Assembly: GCA_900545025.1 (NCBI GenBank)
Contig: UQXH01000004.1
Coordinates: 48,767-112,766 of the forward strand
Direction: 5' to 3'
Source: an uncultured Phascolarctobacterium sp.
GTDB lineage: Bacteria; Bacillota; Negativicutes; Acidaminococcales; Acidaminococcaceae
Length of the DNA stretch: 64,000 nt
Positions 45,347 to 54,751 of the stretch are shown here, one piece after another (position 1 is the first letter of the stretch; every line of letters begins with the position of its first letter). A program made the translations under genes and the position numbers. The notes below the pieces were generated by a model. That model was not told the origin of the DNA and searched no databases. It saw only the letters and a program-made list of their open reading frames with translations.

Positions 45347-46172
45347 ATTTTTTTACTGACAGACTGCGAATGGAAACATTTACATTCTTAACCTGCATGG
45401 CAGTCATGTATTCAACTTTGTCTTTTACTTTTGCTTGCAGCTGTTTAGTCACTTCAAAAATCTGTACACCATAAAACAGCACTACTTCGATTGCAATAAC
45501 AATACCTTTACTGTTATCACTGCGACGGCGCACCTTGATATCAGTAATTTTGTCGATACCGAGCATTTTTCTGCCGATAATCATTATAATATCTTCAATA
45601 GCCTTATCGGCAATCAGCAGTTTGCCATAAAAACTGAAAGCGGGACGAACAATAGAACGGTCGGCATCTTTTTCCTGTTTCCTGTGCTTTGAAAAAATAT
45701 TATATGGCAGATTAGCAAAGTAACCAGTAAAATGCGGCTTTAATTCTACAGAAGGTACGGGAACGATATGCTTGCCGTCATGTAATCTGGAATAGCGCGC
45801 TTTTTTAATTTCCTGTTTAGTAGCAATCTGACTGATATAGACAGTCTTCCTAGGTTCTGGCAGTTCCAGCCTGCCGACTATCTTCTTAATCATATTGTCA
45901 GACGTAGCAATAATCAATAATCTTTTTATAGTGCTTTTCTGCAAGGCTTCACGTACAGAACGCGCATGCTCATCATCGGTAAAAATAGCGCGTTTTACTG
46001 CCTGTATTCTGTTATCTTCATTTTTAGCCGAAGTTCCTGCAAGAATCTTTGTCCCTTTAATCAGGATACCGTCGTCGATAATGGCATCACATTTATTATC
46101 AAAAGCGACACCTATCGCCCTGTGGCTTTTTCCTGTGCCGCTTGGTCCAACAAAAGCAACTACTTCTATCAT
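45345..46172 (-). CDS. P-loop protein with C-terminal Asp23/Gls24-like domain
   Basis: 275 residues. The Walker A motif VAFVGPSGTGKSHRAIGVA is at the extreme N-terminus, and ILIKGTKILAGTSAKNEDNR follows. The C-terminal third (KLLIADKAIEDIIMIIGRKM to the end) has the strand-helix pattern and the GIVIAIEVVLFYGVQIFEVTKQLQ block of Asp23/Gls24 envelope-stress proteins. I do not know a named function for the combination. AAGGAG precedes the ATG. It is the last gene after pepA and the PHP gene. Confidence 0.75.
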   Translation of the reverse strand: MIEVVAFVGPSGTGKSHRAIGVAFDNKCDAIIDDGILIKGTKILAGTSAKNEDNRIQAVKRAIFTDDEHARSVREALQKSTIKRLLIIATSDNMIKKIVGRLELPEPRKTVYISQIATKQEIKKARYSRLHDGKHIVPVPSVELKPHFTGYFANLPYNIFSKHRKQEKDADRSIVRPAFSFYGKLLIADKAIEDIIMIIGRKMLGIDKITDIKVRRRSDNSKGIVIAIEVVLFYGVQIFEVTKQLQAKVKDKVEYMTAMQVKNVNVSIRSLSVKK

Positions 46173-46200
46173 AAAACAGCCAGCTCCTTTAATTATGTAG

Positions 46201-47016
46201 CTATCTATACTCTATTATATCACGAATATCCTTGGCATCTACTTTAAATATTCCCAGCTCTGCGGGAAATCTGTCTGGGATACCATGGAAATCACTGCCG
46301 CCGCTGACCATAAGGCGGTATTTTTTTGCCAGTTGTAACCAATACTGCTGTTCAGTTTTATCTGCGCTGGGATGATAAACTTCGATAGCATCAAAATTAT
46401 ATTCCTGTAATAAGCTTTCAACTAACGTTTGATCGCCTATTTCGCTGGGATGAGCCAGAACTGCAAGTCCGCCGGCCTGATGCAAAAGTTTGATGGCTTC
46501 GGCAGGTAAAAGCTTGGGCTGCGGTACATAAGCAGGAGCGCCTCTTTTCAGTAAGTAATCGAAAACTTCCTGTACGCCAGAAAAATATCCGGCTGCCACT
46601 AAAGCTTTTGCCACATGCGGTCGCCCTACTGCCCTATTTTGCGGGTCACAGGCTTCTACAGTAATATCGTAGCCCAGCTGATGCAGTTTATCAAGCATCT
46701 TATATAACCTGCGTTCTCTTGCAAACCGCATTTCATTCATTTTTTCATATAATGGCTGATATTGCATATCAATATAATACCCTATGATATGGATGCTATT
46801 TTCCTGTAACTGCGTCCCCAATTCTACACCAGGAATAACTTTCAGCCTGTCTTTATATGCTTCTGCTGCGTTTAACGCTTCAGTTACTCCATTCCAGGAA
46901 TCATGGTCAGTAAGTGCAAGAAAACTTATATTGTTGGCAACAGCGGCTTCAACTAATTGTTTGGGCGTATACTTCCCGTCAGAATAAGTACTATGTGTAT
47001 GGAGATCTGCCAGCAT
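46201..47016 (-). CDS. PHP-domain phosphoesterase
   Basis: 271 residues. The four PHP motifs are visible: ADLHTHSTYSDGKYTP, ALTDHDSWNG, VLAHPSEIG and GSDFHG. Family members of this size hydrolyse short nucleotides or 3',5'-bisphosphonucleotides (RNase AM/YciV-like). The start codon lies directly after the pepA stop, so translation is coupled. Confidence 0.9.
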   Translation of the reverse strand: MLADLHTHSTYSDGKYTPKQLVEAAVANNISFLALTDHDSWNGVTEALNAAEAYKDRLKVIPGVELGTQLQENSIHIIGYYIDMQYQPLYEKMNEMRFARERRLYKMLDKLHQLGYDITVEACDPQNRAVGRPHVAKALVAAGYFSGVQEVFDYLLKRGAPAYVPQPKLLPAEAIKLLHQAGGLAVLAHPSEIGDQTLVESLLQEYNFDAIEVYHPSADKTEQQYWLQLAKKYRLMVSGGSDFHGIPDRFPAELGIFKVDAKDIRDIIEYR

Positions 47017-48504
47017 TTACAACATCTCCGCTAATTTAATCAGTGTCATCGTACCAAAACCTGTGCCGCCTTTAACCTTGAAGCCTGATGTTTTATCAGC
47101 AGTAGAAGTACCGCCGATATCTATATGAGCCCACTCTACTCCTGGCTCGATAAATTCAGCAATAAAAAGGCCGCCAGTAATACACCCGCCAGGTCGTCCG
47201 GTACTGTTAAGAAGATCAGCAGTATCGCTTTTCAAAGCTTCCTTACATTCCGGTAAGGCAGGCAGCTGCCAATAGCTTTCGCCAGTAAGCTTGCCTGCTT
47301 GAATAACTGTTGCCGCCAACTGGTCATTATTAGTAATTACAGCGGCAGTTTCCTTGCCTAAAGCGATGATGACTGCACCGGTAAGCGTCGCTATATCTAT
47401 TACTTTTACCGCCCCTTGTTTACAAGCATACCATACGGCATCAGCAAGCACCATCCTGCCTTCGGCATCAGTGGAAACTACTTCGATAGTTTTACCATTA
47501 GCGGCTTTAACTATATCGCCGGGGCGTTGTGCAGTGCCGTCAGGCATATTTTCCGCACAAGCTAAGACTGCCATAATATTACATTTAAGCTTCAGAGCAG
47601 CAATGGCCTTAATGGCGCCCAGTACAGCACCAGCACCGGACATATCATCCTTCATTTCGCCCATATTATCATCCGGCTTGATGGAGATACCACCACTGTC
47701 AAAGGTAATACCTTTACCAACAAAAGCAGTAAACGTATTTTCATCTGTACCGTGATATTTTAAGGTAATCAGGCAGGGCTTATTATGACTGCCCTGCCCG
47801 ACTGCTAAAATAGCATTCATATTATTGGCTGCCAGCAGCTGTTCATCAAGGACTTCCAGTTCCAGACCATATTCCTGCGCTACCTGTTCTGCTTCGCTAA
47901 TCATCGCAGACGGTGTTACAATATTACCGGGCCTGTTGATAAGATTGCGTGTAAAAGATACACTTTCAGCGATAATGCTGGCAGTTCTAAGTACTTGTTG
48001 GCTGTCTGGAATGTTGTTAGCAATAGTTATGCTGCAAAATTCATCTTGTTTGCTGTTACTTTTAAATTCTGTGAAAGTGTAAGCGCCAAGATATAACCCT
48101 TCCGCCAATGCCTGCAGATAATGTGCTCTTGTTGCATTCATCAGCAGCGGGGCTGCGACAAGTATTTGATGACAATGTAATTCTCTTATTTTACGTACAG
48201 CGCTGCCAGCAGCCTTACGGATATTCGTAGGGGTACATTCCTTGCCGCTTCCACAACCTACTAAAAGCAGCTGTTGCAGTTGTCCGTCATTTAAAATCGT
48301 AAGACAATGGATATCACCGACAGCATAAACATCAGTATTGTTTTGCAGGTAGAGCTCGATTGTTTTCTGCGCAGTCTCAGAAAGAGACAGCTTCTGGACA
48401 GCAGGCTGGCATTCGCGGCAGAGCATCAGAACGATACAATCATAATTACTATAATCGTTATTGATAAATTTTTGGTCAACACATTCAATATTATTGATAA
48501 TCAT
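47017..48504 (-). CDS. pepA: leucyl aminopeptidase, M17 family
   Basis: 495 residues. The two-metal active site is seen in FVGKGITFDSGGISIKP, DMSGAGAVLGAIKAI and STDAEGRMVLADAVWYA. The N-terminal macro-like domain is divergent, as usual. It removes N-terminal residues from peptides in the cytosol. GGAG precedes the ATG; the gene lies 9 bases after the NlpC/P60 gene. Confidence 0.95.
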   Translation of the reverse strand: MIINNIECVDQKFINNDYSNYDCIVLMLCRECQPAVQKLSLSETAQKTIELYLQNNTDVYAVGDIHCLTILNDGQLQQLLLVGCGSGKECTPTNIRKAAGSAVRKIRELHCHQILVAAPLLMNATRAHYLQALAEGLYLGAYTFTEFKSNSKQDEFCSITIANNIPDSQQVLRTASIIAESVSFTRNLINRPGNIVTPSAMISEAEQVAQEYGLELEVLDEQLLAANNMNAILAVGQGSHNKPCLITLKYHGTDENTFTAFVGKGITFDSGGISIKPDDNMGEMKDDMSGAGAVLGAIKAIAALKLKCNIMAVLACAENMPDGTAQRPGDIVKAANGKTIEVVSTDAEGRMVLADAVWYACKQGAVKVIDIATLTGAVIIALGKETAAVITNNDQLAATVIQAGKLTGESYWQLPALPECKEALKSDTADLLNSTGRPGGCITGGLFIAEFIEPGVEWAHIDIGGTSTADKTSGFKVKGGTGFGTMTLIKLAEML

Positions 48505-48513
48505 TGCTTCTCC

Positions 48514-49803
48514 TTATTTAAAAACTTTAGCAGTAGTTAAATCATTTAAAAAATTTATGCTGCTGGAACGCTCCAGGCTAAGGTCACTAACAACTACCTT
48601 CATAGCGCTGATGCGGCGGCCATCTTGGTAATAACTGCCTAAAGCATGGATAACATATGGCACGTCATTAGAGTGCCCAAGGTAGATTACACAATGGCCA
48701 TCCATGTATAAAGGAGCTCCTGGAGGCAGAGCGGCAATAACACGCCCACGTTCATCGGCACTGAGTCCGCTTAATTTATAGCTTATGCCTGCACTGCGTT
48801 CCTGTTCATCAGCATTACGCGGCAAAATTATACCTACACTACGATAAACATTGTAAACCAGGCTGGAACAGTCCACACTATGTTTTAATCCTCCCCAGCC
48901 ATATGGACTGCCATAGAATTTAAATGCGCCGGCAATAATATTATTGGCTGTATACGGAAGATAACCATAATGAACGGCAGGATTATCCTTTCTTATTAAA
49001 AGTTTCAGCGGCGTCAGTCTGCCGTTACTGCCACGTACAGGTGCTTCAATAACATAGGTGTCGCTTTGTATATTCTGCACTGGTATACGTGCGCCAAGCT
49101 GATACTCTACTAACTCTCCGCCTGTTTTCAGCTGCAAATCTTTGTCTTTGATAATTAAAAACTTTTGCGGATTAGCGTACTTTAACCAGGTTGCCTTATC
49201 AGTAAAAGCAATATCATATTTGCTTATCCAGCCGCTGTAATTAACGGATTGTACATAATAAAAGAAACCATTATCGCTAAAGTGTAAGACGGCGAGAGGC
49301 TCTCCCGGGTCAAGGGCAGTCTCCTGCAACGCATCGAAGTCTTTATCAGTAGCAAAATAATACAGACCTTCACCAGTAGGCAGATTACGAAGATTACAGC
49401 GACGTACTGTTACAGCATATTGTACATTGACTTTATCAGGTATTGCGCCAATATTAGTCTGTTTACGCAGAATATTTTTATAATTCTCACTTACCCTGTT
49501 ACCATGCAGATACAAATCATCTTCTAATACAGCATAATTCATAATCCTGGTCTTGAGTGAATCTCCGCTTATAGTACCAGGGTAGTTTTTCATATCTTCC
49601 ACAGTAGGAGATGCAGTAATGATTTTTTTATTAAATGATGCAATCGCCTCCGGTGTCATAACTACAGTATCACCTGCAGGATTATTCTTTTGCCAATACT
49701 CTGCACTGGTAAGTGCAGGAAAATTCGTCACGCCTGCAGCCTGCACACTGCCTGAAAATACTGTAAAAAGACAAAAGCACATCAATAAATATCTTAATAT
49801 CAT
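48514..49803 (-). CDS. secreted NlpC/P60 hydrolase with SH3 domains
   Basis: 429 residues. Signal peptide MILRYLLMCFCLFTVFSGSV with cleavage near VQA. Two SH3-like regions (about 135-205 and 210-275) precede the NlpC/P60 domain with Cys in VDCSSLVYNVYR, His in GHCVIYLGH and the third polar residue near VIHALGSYY. It probably cuts cell-wall peptide stems. ATG 49803 has GGAG nine bases before it; an upstream TTG overlaps the ribosome site. Confidence 0.88.
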   Translation of the reverse strand: MILRYLLMCFCLFTVFSGSVQAAGVTNFPALTSAEYWQKNNPAGDTVVMTPEAIASFNKKIITASPTVEDMKNYPGTISGDSLKTRIMNYAVLEDDLYLHGNRVSENYKNILRKQTNIGAIPDKVNVQYAVTVRRCNLRNLPTGEGLYYFATDKDFDALQETALDPGEPLAVLHFSDNGFFYYVQSVNYSGWISKYDIAFTDKATWLKYANPQKFLIIKDKDLQLKTGGELVEYQLGARIPVQNIQSDTYVIEAPVRGSNGRLTPLKLLIRKDNPAVHYGYLPYTANNIIAGAFKFYGSPYGWGGLKHSVDCSSLVYNVYRSVGIILPRNADEQERSAGISYKLSGLSADERGRVIAALPPGAPLYMDGHCVIYLGHSNDVPYVIHALGSYYQDGRRISAMKVVVSDLSLERSSSINFLNDLTTAKVFK

Positions 49804-49871
49804 GTTCTGCAACTCCTTTCATAATACATAATAAATTCTTTAAACTTTTCAAAATTCCTCCTCTGAAAGAA

Positions 49872-49896
49872 AAAGGACGGTAGAAACCGTCCTTTT
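49872..49896 (-). terminator. terminator of the lysine operon
   Basis: On the minus strand AAAGGACGG and CCGTCCTTT close a six-base loop and run into TTCTTTC, just after dapA. Confidence 0.87.
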
Positions 49897-49903
49897 GTTT
49901 GCT

Positions 49904-50797
49904 TTAAATAAGTTGGTATTCTTTTAATACAGCATCCAGTTTTGCCTCAGCTGCTGCACTTATAGGGGTAAGAGGCAGTCTGGGGTTACCGGCTGGAATG
50001 CCGGAAACTTTGGTAACAGCAGCTTTAACAGGAATCGGGTTGCTTTCGATAAAGAGGACTTTAGCCAACGGCAACATTTTTTTGTTCAATTCGGCAGCAT
50101 CTTTTACTCTGCCTTCGCTGTAGGCCTGCATTAAATCCTGCAGCAAGCCGCCGCCGATGTTGGAAAGGACAGAGATAAGGCCTGTCGCACCGACAGCCAT
50201 AAACGGGAGGATCAAGCTGTCGTCACCGCTGTAAATAGTAAAATCAGCTGGCAGCAGACGATAAAGTTCTGCCACTTGCGCAACATTACCGGCAGCTTCT
50301 TTGATAGCTACGATGTTATCAAAATCTTGCGCCAGGCGGGCAACAGTTTCCGGAGCGATATTTGAACCAGTACGTCCAGGAACATTATAAATAATAATCG
50401 GCAGTTTAGTTGATTTAGCAACCGCTGCAAAGTGCTGATAAAAACCTTCTTGAGTAGGCTTATTATAATAAGGTCCTACCACCAGCAGGCCGTCAACACC
50501 ATGTTTTTCCATCTCATGTACTAAATCAATAGTCGTAGCAGTACAGTTAGTACCAGCACCGACAACAATCGGTACGCGTTTATTGATGCGTTTTACTACA
50601 GCGTCAACAAAAGCTAATTTTTCATCAGTATACATAGTAGCGGCTTCACCAGTAGAGCCTTCTACTAATAAGGCATCGCTTCCGTTATTGATTAACCATT
50701 CAGCAAAATCAGCGCCGGCAGCATAATTTACACTGCCATCTTCATTAAAAGGAGTTACCATAGCTGTAAGCAATCTACCAAAATACGGGTTGGACAT
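49904..50797 (-). CDS. dapA: 4-hydroxy-tetrahydrodipicolinate synthase
   Basis: 297 residues, TIM-barrel aldolase that condenses pyruvate and aspartate semialdehyde. GSTGEAATMY holds the Thr pair, IIYNVPGRTG the catalytic Tyr and IVAIKEAAGN the Schiff-base Lys. ATG 50797 is chosen because AAGGTG lies 6 bases upstream. Last gene of the dapB-asd-lysC-dapA operon under the L-box. Confidence 0.96.
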   Translation of the reverse strand: MSNPYFGRLLTAMVTPFNEDGSVNYAAGADFAEWLINNGSDALLVEGSTGEAATMYTDEKLAFVDAVVKRINKRVPIVVGAGTNCTATTIDLVHEMEKHGVDGLLVVGPYYNKPTQEGFYQHFAAVAKSTKLPIIIYNVPGRTGSNIAPETVARLAQDFDNIVAIKEAAGNVAQVAELYRLLPADFTIYSGDDSLILPFMAVGATGLISVLSNIGGGLLQDLMQAYSEGRVKDAAELNKKMLPLAKVLFIESNPIPVKAAVTKVSGIPAGNPRLPLTPISAAAEAKLDAVLKEYQLI

Positions 50798-50824
50798 ATA
50801 AAACACCTTCTTCTACAGATTCAA

Positions 50825-52045
50825 TTACAATTTAAACGCCTGATGCAGAGCATTTACAGCATCGACTAAATGCTCTTCCTTAATAATTGCAGAAATAGTA
50901 GTATCCGAATCAACCGTCTGCAAAATACCTATTTTTTTGCCTGCCAGAGCTGCGACAAAATTCGCCATAATACCAGGTACTCCGCGCATAGCGCTGCCGA
51001 CAACAGAAACTTTGGCACAGCCTTCATTCAAGACGTATTTAAAACCGGTTTCTTCCAATACTTTACAGGTATGGGCTACATCTGGAGAAAATACTGCAAA
51101 CATTGCTTCTTTTTCAGAAAGATTCAGACAACCTACGCTGATGCCAGCGTCAGCAAGATCTTCAAAAAGCATTCTTCCAGCAGCCATATCCTCCGGATTC
51201 AATTCAATACGGAACTGCGCCAAATCGCACAGATGCGCAACACCGCTTGCCAAATGTTCGTTAATACTGATATCACTGCCGCAGCTGCAATCACTGCGTT
51301 CGTTAGTAATAAGCGTGCCAGGAGCATCACTGAAAGTAGATTTTACATAGACAGGGATATTCCTGCTCATAGCGATTTCAACAGCACGCGGATGGATTAC
51401 TTTAGCGCCGTTCTGCGCCATCTGGCATACTTCTGCGTAGGTAATCTGGTGCAGGATATTAGCTTCTTCTACGATACGCGGGTCAGCTGTCATAATACCT
51501 TCAACATCAGTATAAATCTCTACAAATTCAGCATGCAGGGCTGCACCAAGAGCCGCAGCAGAGGTATCGCTGCCACCGCGACCCAAAGTAGTAAACTTAT
51601 AGTTATTTTCTGTAACGCCCTGAAAACCACAGACTACGGGAATAATCCCGGATTCTAATAAATGATGCAGATTTGATACATTGATATTTTTAATGCGTGC
51701 CGCCCCAAACTGAGAATCAGTAATGATACCAGCCTGCCCGCCGGTCAATGCCATAGCGTTAATGCCAAATTTTTGCAGGGTAGCAGCCATAACGCAGGCA
51801 GAAATAATTTCACCGCAACACATCATCGCATCCATCTCACGCACATTGACAGAGATATTTTCACTTTTCAGTACATCAATGAGCGTATCGGTCGCATACG
51901 GTGCGCCCTTACGGCCCATAGCAGACACAACGACCACCGGTGAAAGACCTTTGCGAATGGCCTGCTGAACTTTATCTTTTACGGCGATGCGTGCCTCCTG
52001 TGTTGCCACAGAAGTACCGCCAAATTTTTGTACGATTATTTTCAT
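50825..52045 (-). CDS. lysC: aspartate kinase
   Basis: 406 residues. VQKFGGTSVA is the N-terminal ATP-binding signature and TLGRGGSDTSAAALG the second kinase block; tandem ACT domains fill the C-terminal 140 residues. It makes aspartyl phosphate, the entry to lysine, threonine and methionine. Control by the lysine riboswitch upstream points to a lysine-specific isozyme. Confidence 0.96.
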   Translation of the reverse strand: MKIIVQKFGGTSVATQEARIAVKDKVQQAIRKGLSPVVVVSAMGRKGAPYATDTLIDVLKSENISVNVREMDAMMCCGEIISACVMAATLQKFGINAMALTGGQAGIITDSQFGAARIKNINVSNLHHLLESGIIPVVCGFQGVTENNYKFTTLGRGGSDTSAAALGAALHAEFVEIYTDVEGIMTADPRIVEEANILHQITYAEVCQMAQNGAKVIHPRAVEIAMSRNIPVYVKSTFSDAPGTLITNERSDCSCGSDISINEHLASGVAHLCDLAQFRIELNPEDMAAGRMLFEDLADAGISVGCLNLSEKEAMFAVFSPDVAHTCKVLEETGFKYVLNEGCAKVSVVGSAMRGVPGIMANFVAALAGKKIGILQTVDSDTTISAIIKEEHLVDAVNALHQAFKL

Positions 52046-52072
52046 TTATAAGTCTTCCCTTCACGCAGCTAA

Positions 52073-53104
52073 TTATAACCAGTCATTTTTTATCATTGTT
52101 TCTGCAATTTGCAGAGTATTAAGCGCTGCCCCTTTGCGAATCTGGTCGCCTACTACCCACATATTGAATGTATTTTCATTGGATTCATCGCGACGCAGAC
52201 GTCCTACGTAGACATCGTCTTTTTCAGAAGTATAAAGCGGCATAGGATAAAGCTGGTCTTGAGGATTATCAATTACCTGCACCCCAGGGAAAGCATTCAG
52301 CGCCTTTTGCATATCCGCAAGATCAAGGTCATGTTCAAATTCAACATTTACAGACTCGCTGTGACTGCGATAAACAGGTACGCGAACAGTAGTAGCGGTA
52401 ATCCGCATATCATAATCATCAAAAATCTTCCTGGTTTCGTTGACCATCTTCATTTCTTCTTTGGTATAAAGATTATCCATGAAAACGTCAATTTGCGGAA
52501 TCAGGTTAAACGCAATCGGATAATGTTTCGCAAGACTGGCAGACGGCAAAATATTGGCAACCATTTCTTTACCTTCAGCAAAGTCTTTAACCTGGTCAGT
52601 TAATTCATCAATACCTTCTTTACCAGCGCCGGAAACAGCCTGATAAGTAGATACTACGATACGTTTGATCTTAGCCATATCGTAAAGAGGTTTCAATGCC
52701 ATAACCATGATGATGGTAGAGCAATTCGGATTAGCGATAATACCTTTATGCTTTAAAATAGCCTGCGGATTAACTTCCGGTACTACCAGCGGCACTTCCG
52801 GATCCATTCTGAAAGCACTGGAATTATCAATAACTACCGCACCAGCCTCTACCGCATAGGGAGCAAACTCTTTTGAAACACTGCCGCCGGCAAAAAGAGC
52901 AATATCAATACCTGCAAAAGAATCTTTTGTTGCTTCCTGAACAGTATAAGTCTTACCCATAAACTCTATTTGCTTTCCGGCACTGCGCTTAGATGCCAAA
53001 AGACGCAGCTCCGCATAAGGGAAATTTCTTTCTTCAATAAGTTTTAAAAACTCAGTGCCTACTGCGCCAGTAGCTCCGAGAATAGCAACATTATACTTTT
53101 TCAT
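52073..53104 (-). CDS. asd: aspartate-semialdehyde dehydrogenase
   Basis: 343 residues. The NADP-binding NVAILGATGAVGTEFL, the active-site Cys in ANPNCSTIIMV and the substrate region YQAVSGAGKEGIDEL are clear. It reduces aspartyl phosphate to the semialdehyde used by DapA and Hom. ATG 53104 has GGAGG upstream and gives the family start MKKYNVAILGATG. Confidence 0.96.
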   Translation of the reverse strand: MKKYNVAILGATGAVGTEFLKLIEERNFPYAELRLLASKRSAGKQIEFMGKTYTVQEATKDSFAGIDIALFAGGSVSKEFAPYAVEAGAVVIDNSSAFRMDPEVPLVVPEVNPQAILKHKGIIANPNCSTIIMVMALKPLYDMAKIKRIVVSTYQAVSGAGKEGIDELTDQVKDFAEGKEMVANILPSASLAKHYPIAFNLIPQIDVFMDNLYTKEEMKMVNETRKIFDDYDMRITATTVRVPVYRSHSESVNVEFEHDLDLADMQKALNAFPGVQVIDNPQDQLYPMPLYTSEKDDVYVGRLRRDESNENTFNMWVVGDQIRKGAALNTLQIAETMIKNDWL

Positions 53105-53127
53105 AACAGGCCCCTCCATCCTTCTAT

Positions 53128-53901
53128 TTACAATAACTTATCCAAACCGTAGACAAGCCCCTGCTTATCCATAATCTTACGGCAGCCTAACGCTACGCCA
53201 GGCATATAGCATTCCCGGTTAATTGGCTCGGTACTGATGCGCAGTACTTCACCCTGTCCACCAAAGATAACCTCCTGAGAAGCAACATAACCAGGCAGAC
53301 GTACACTGTGAATCTTCATACCTTCATAATCAGCTCCACGCGCGCCGGGCATAGTTTCTTTTTCATCGGGATTACCCTGCTGCATTTTTTCTCTTACTTC
53401 ACTGATTTTCTGAGCAGTGATTATTGCTGTACCGGAAGGTGCATCCAGCTTCTTGTCGTGATGTTTTTCAATAATTTCTACATGCGGAAAGTATTTTGCT
53501 GCTTCACAGGCAAGTTTCATCATTACCACAGCACCAAGCGCAAAATTAGGTGCGATAAGCAAGGCCGTATTGTTTGCTTTAGCTAAGGCATCTACTTCCT
53601 GCAAATCTGCTTCAGAAAAGCCTGTTGTACCTACCACTGCTCTAACACCTAAAGCAAGTACTTTGCGAAGATTATCCATTACGACATCAGGACGGGTAAA
53701 ATCTACAACAACGTCCGGCTGCGTTTCCTTAATAGCAGCAACCAGATCAGTAGTTACCTGATAGGTATTTTCATCTACTGTAATAGTGCCGGGCTTTATA
53801 TCTACAACAGCTGCAATAGTCAAATCATTTTCTGCAGTGACTTTTTTTACTACTTCACTGCCCATTCTTCCCAGAGCTCCGTTTACCAATACTTTAATCA
53901 C
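53128..53901 (-). CDS. dapB: 4-hydroxy-tetrahydrodipicolinate reductase
   Basis: 257 residues. The dinucleotide-binding VLVNGALGRMGSEVVK, the DFTRPDVVMDNL strand and the catalytic EKHHDKKLDAPSGTA are present. The start is taken as GTG 53901, because GGAGG lies 8 bases upstream, whereas the in-frame ATG 53916 has no ribosome site and contains the GGAGG itself. First gene behind the lysine riboswitch. Confidence 0.95.
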   Translation of the reverse strand: MIKVLVNGALGRMGSEVVKKVTAENDLTIAAVVDIKPGTITVDENTYQVTTDLVAAIKETQPDVVVDFTRPDVVMDNLRKVLALGVRAVVGTTGFSEADLQEVDALAKANNTALLIAPNFALGAVVMMKLACEAAKYFPHVEIIEKHHDKKLDAPSGTAIITAQKISEVREKMQQGNPDEKETMPGARGADYEGMKIHSVRLPGYVASQEVIFGGQGEVLRISTEPINRECYMPGVALGCRKIMDKQGLVYGLDKLL

Positions 53902-53921
53902 TGGTTTTCCCTCCATTCAGA

Positions 53922-53957
53922 CAAAGATAAAGCCGTTGAGAAGACTATCTCAACGGC
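53922..53957 (-). terminator. riboswitch-controlled terminator
   Basis: On the minus strand GCCGTTGAGA pairs with TCTCAACGGC and is followed by TTTATCTTT. Its 5' arm contains TGAGATAG, which can instead pair with CTATCTCA at the 3' end of the aptamer P1 helix, so the two folds exclude each other. Confidence 0.85.
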
Positions 53958-53967
53958 AATTAGTAAT

Positions 53968-54140
53968 CACAGTTATGAGATAGCACTCCGCTGCCAACAG
54001 CAGCGACAGTCCGTCAATTATTCACTGACAGCCCAGCATACCAGCATGGCTGCTGATAAACTTCGGCGCTAACCCTTTCGCCTGTTTCTACGCTCCCGCT
54101 CCACAGACTACTATTGTTTCGCGCTCCTCTATCTTAAATC
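53968..54140 (-). promoter_or_regulatory. lysine riboswitch (L-box)
   Basis: The leader RNA carries the L-box conserved pieces in order: GATAGAGGAGCGCGA at the 5' side, AGGCGAAAGGGTTAGCGCCGAAG split around the middle arms (given here only in part: GCGAAAGG and GCCGAAG), then CTGGGCTGTCAG, and CTATCTC closing P1. Lysine binding would stabilise P1 and leave the downstream terminator free to form, switching dapB-asd-lysC-dapA off. Confidence 0.92.
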
Positions 54141-54154
54141 CATTTATTGTATTG

Positions 54155-54183
54155 ATTATATTACCTCTGCATATCATTGTCAA
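54155..54183 (-). promoter_or_regulatory. promoter of the lysine operon
   Basis: On the minus strand TTGACA and TATAAT, both consensus, with a 17-base spacer, just upstream of the L-box. Confidence 0.9.
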
Positions 54184-54237
54184 ATAATAAAAAATTATTT
54201 TGATACACTGTGTATAAACTGTAACTATTGTACAATA

Positions 54238-54690
54238 TTATCTGCCTGTACTGCCAAATCCGCCGCTGCGGACAGCTTTTTCAGCAGAACTATCGTCGTC
54301 TGCGGTCAGATATTTATAAAAAATACCTTGAGCAATTCTTTCATTTTTCTGCAGGATTACTGCATCTTTACTCATATTCCGCAAGGCCAGCATAATATGC
54401 CCTTCATTGTCAGCATTGTTATAATAATCTGCATCAATGATTCCGACATTATTAACAAGCATCAGGTTTTTCTTAACCGCCATACTGCTGCGGATATGCA
54501 CGCCCAAAAATTCATCCTGCTGCATATATGCTTTTACCCCGGTAGGCACAAGTTTTACAGCGCCGGGCTCAAGCACTACTTCTTCAGGTACACAGATATC
54601 ATAGCCTGCTGATGCTTGCGTCTTACGCTCAGGCATGGTAAATTCAACATTACTGTAGCTGCTGATTTTTTCAAATCCTCTTAATTTCAT
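54238..54690 (-). CDS. dut: dUTP diphosphatase
   Basis: 150 residues. The five dUTPase motifs can be followed: ASAGYDICVP, IRSSMAVKKN, VGIIDADYYN, RNMSKDAVILQKNERIAQGIF and the C-terminal GGFGSTGR. It converts dUTP to dUMP and keeps uracil out of DNA. The sequence around NNADNEGHIM has a short insert typical of Firmicute forms. ATG 54690 follows AGGTG. It lies 61 bases after pnp with a hairpin in between. Confidence 0.94.
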   Translation of the reverse strand: MKLRGFEKISSYSNVEFTMPERKTQASAGYDICVPEEVVLEPGAVKLVPTGVKAYMQQDEFLGVHIRSSMAVKKNLMLVNNVGIIDADYYNNADNEGHIMLALRNMSKDAVILQKNERIAQGIFYKYLTADDDSSAEKAVRSGGFGSTGR

Positions 54691-54705
54691 TTTATCACCT
54701 ATAAG

Positions 54706-54736
54706 AATATCCCGCCGAAAGCTTTCAGCGGGATAT
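54706..54736 (-). terminator. hairpin between pnp and dut, weak terminator or attenuator
   Basis: ATATCCCGCCGAAAG / CTTTCAGCGGGATAT, a nearly perfect 15-bp stem. The T run after it on the minus strand is poor (TCTTAT), so it may act as an RNA 3'-end stabiliser or partial terminator. Confidence 0.65.
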
Positions 54737-54751
54737 ATTACTCTGCAAAAA

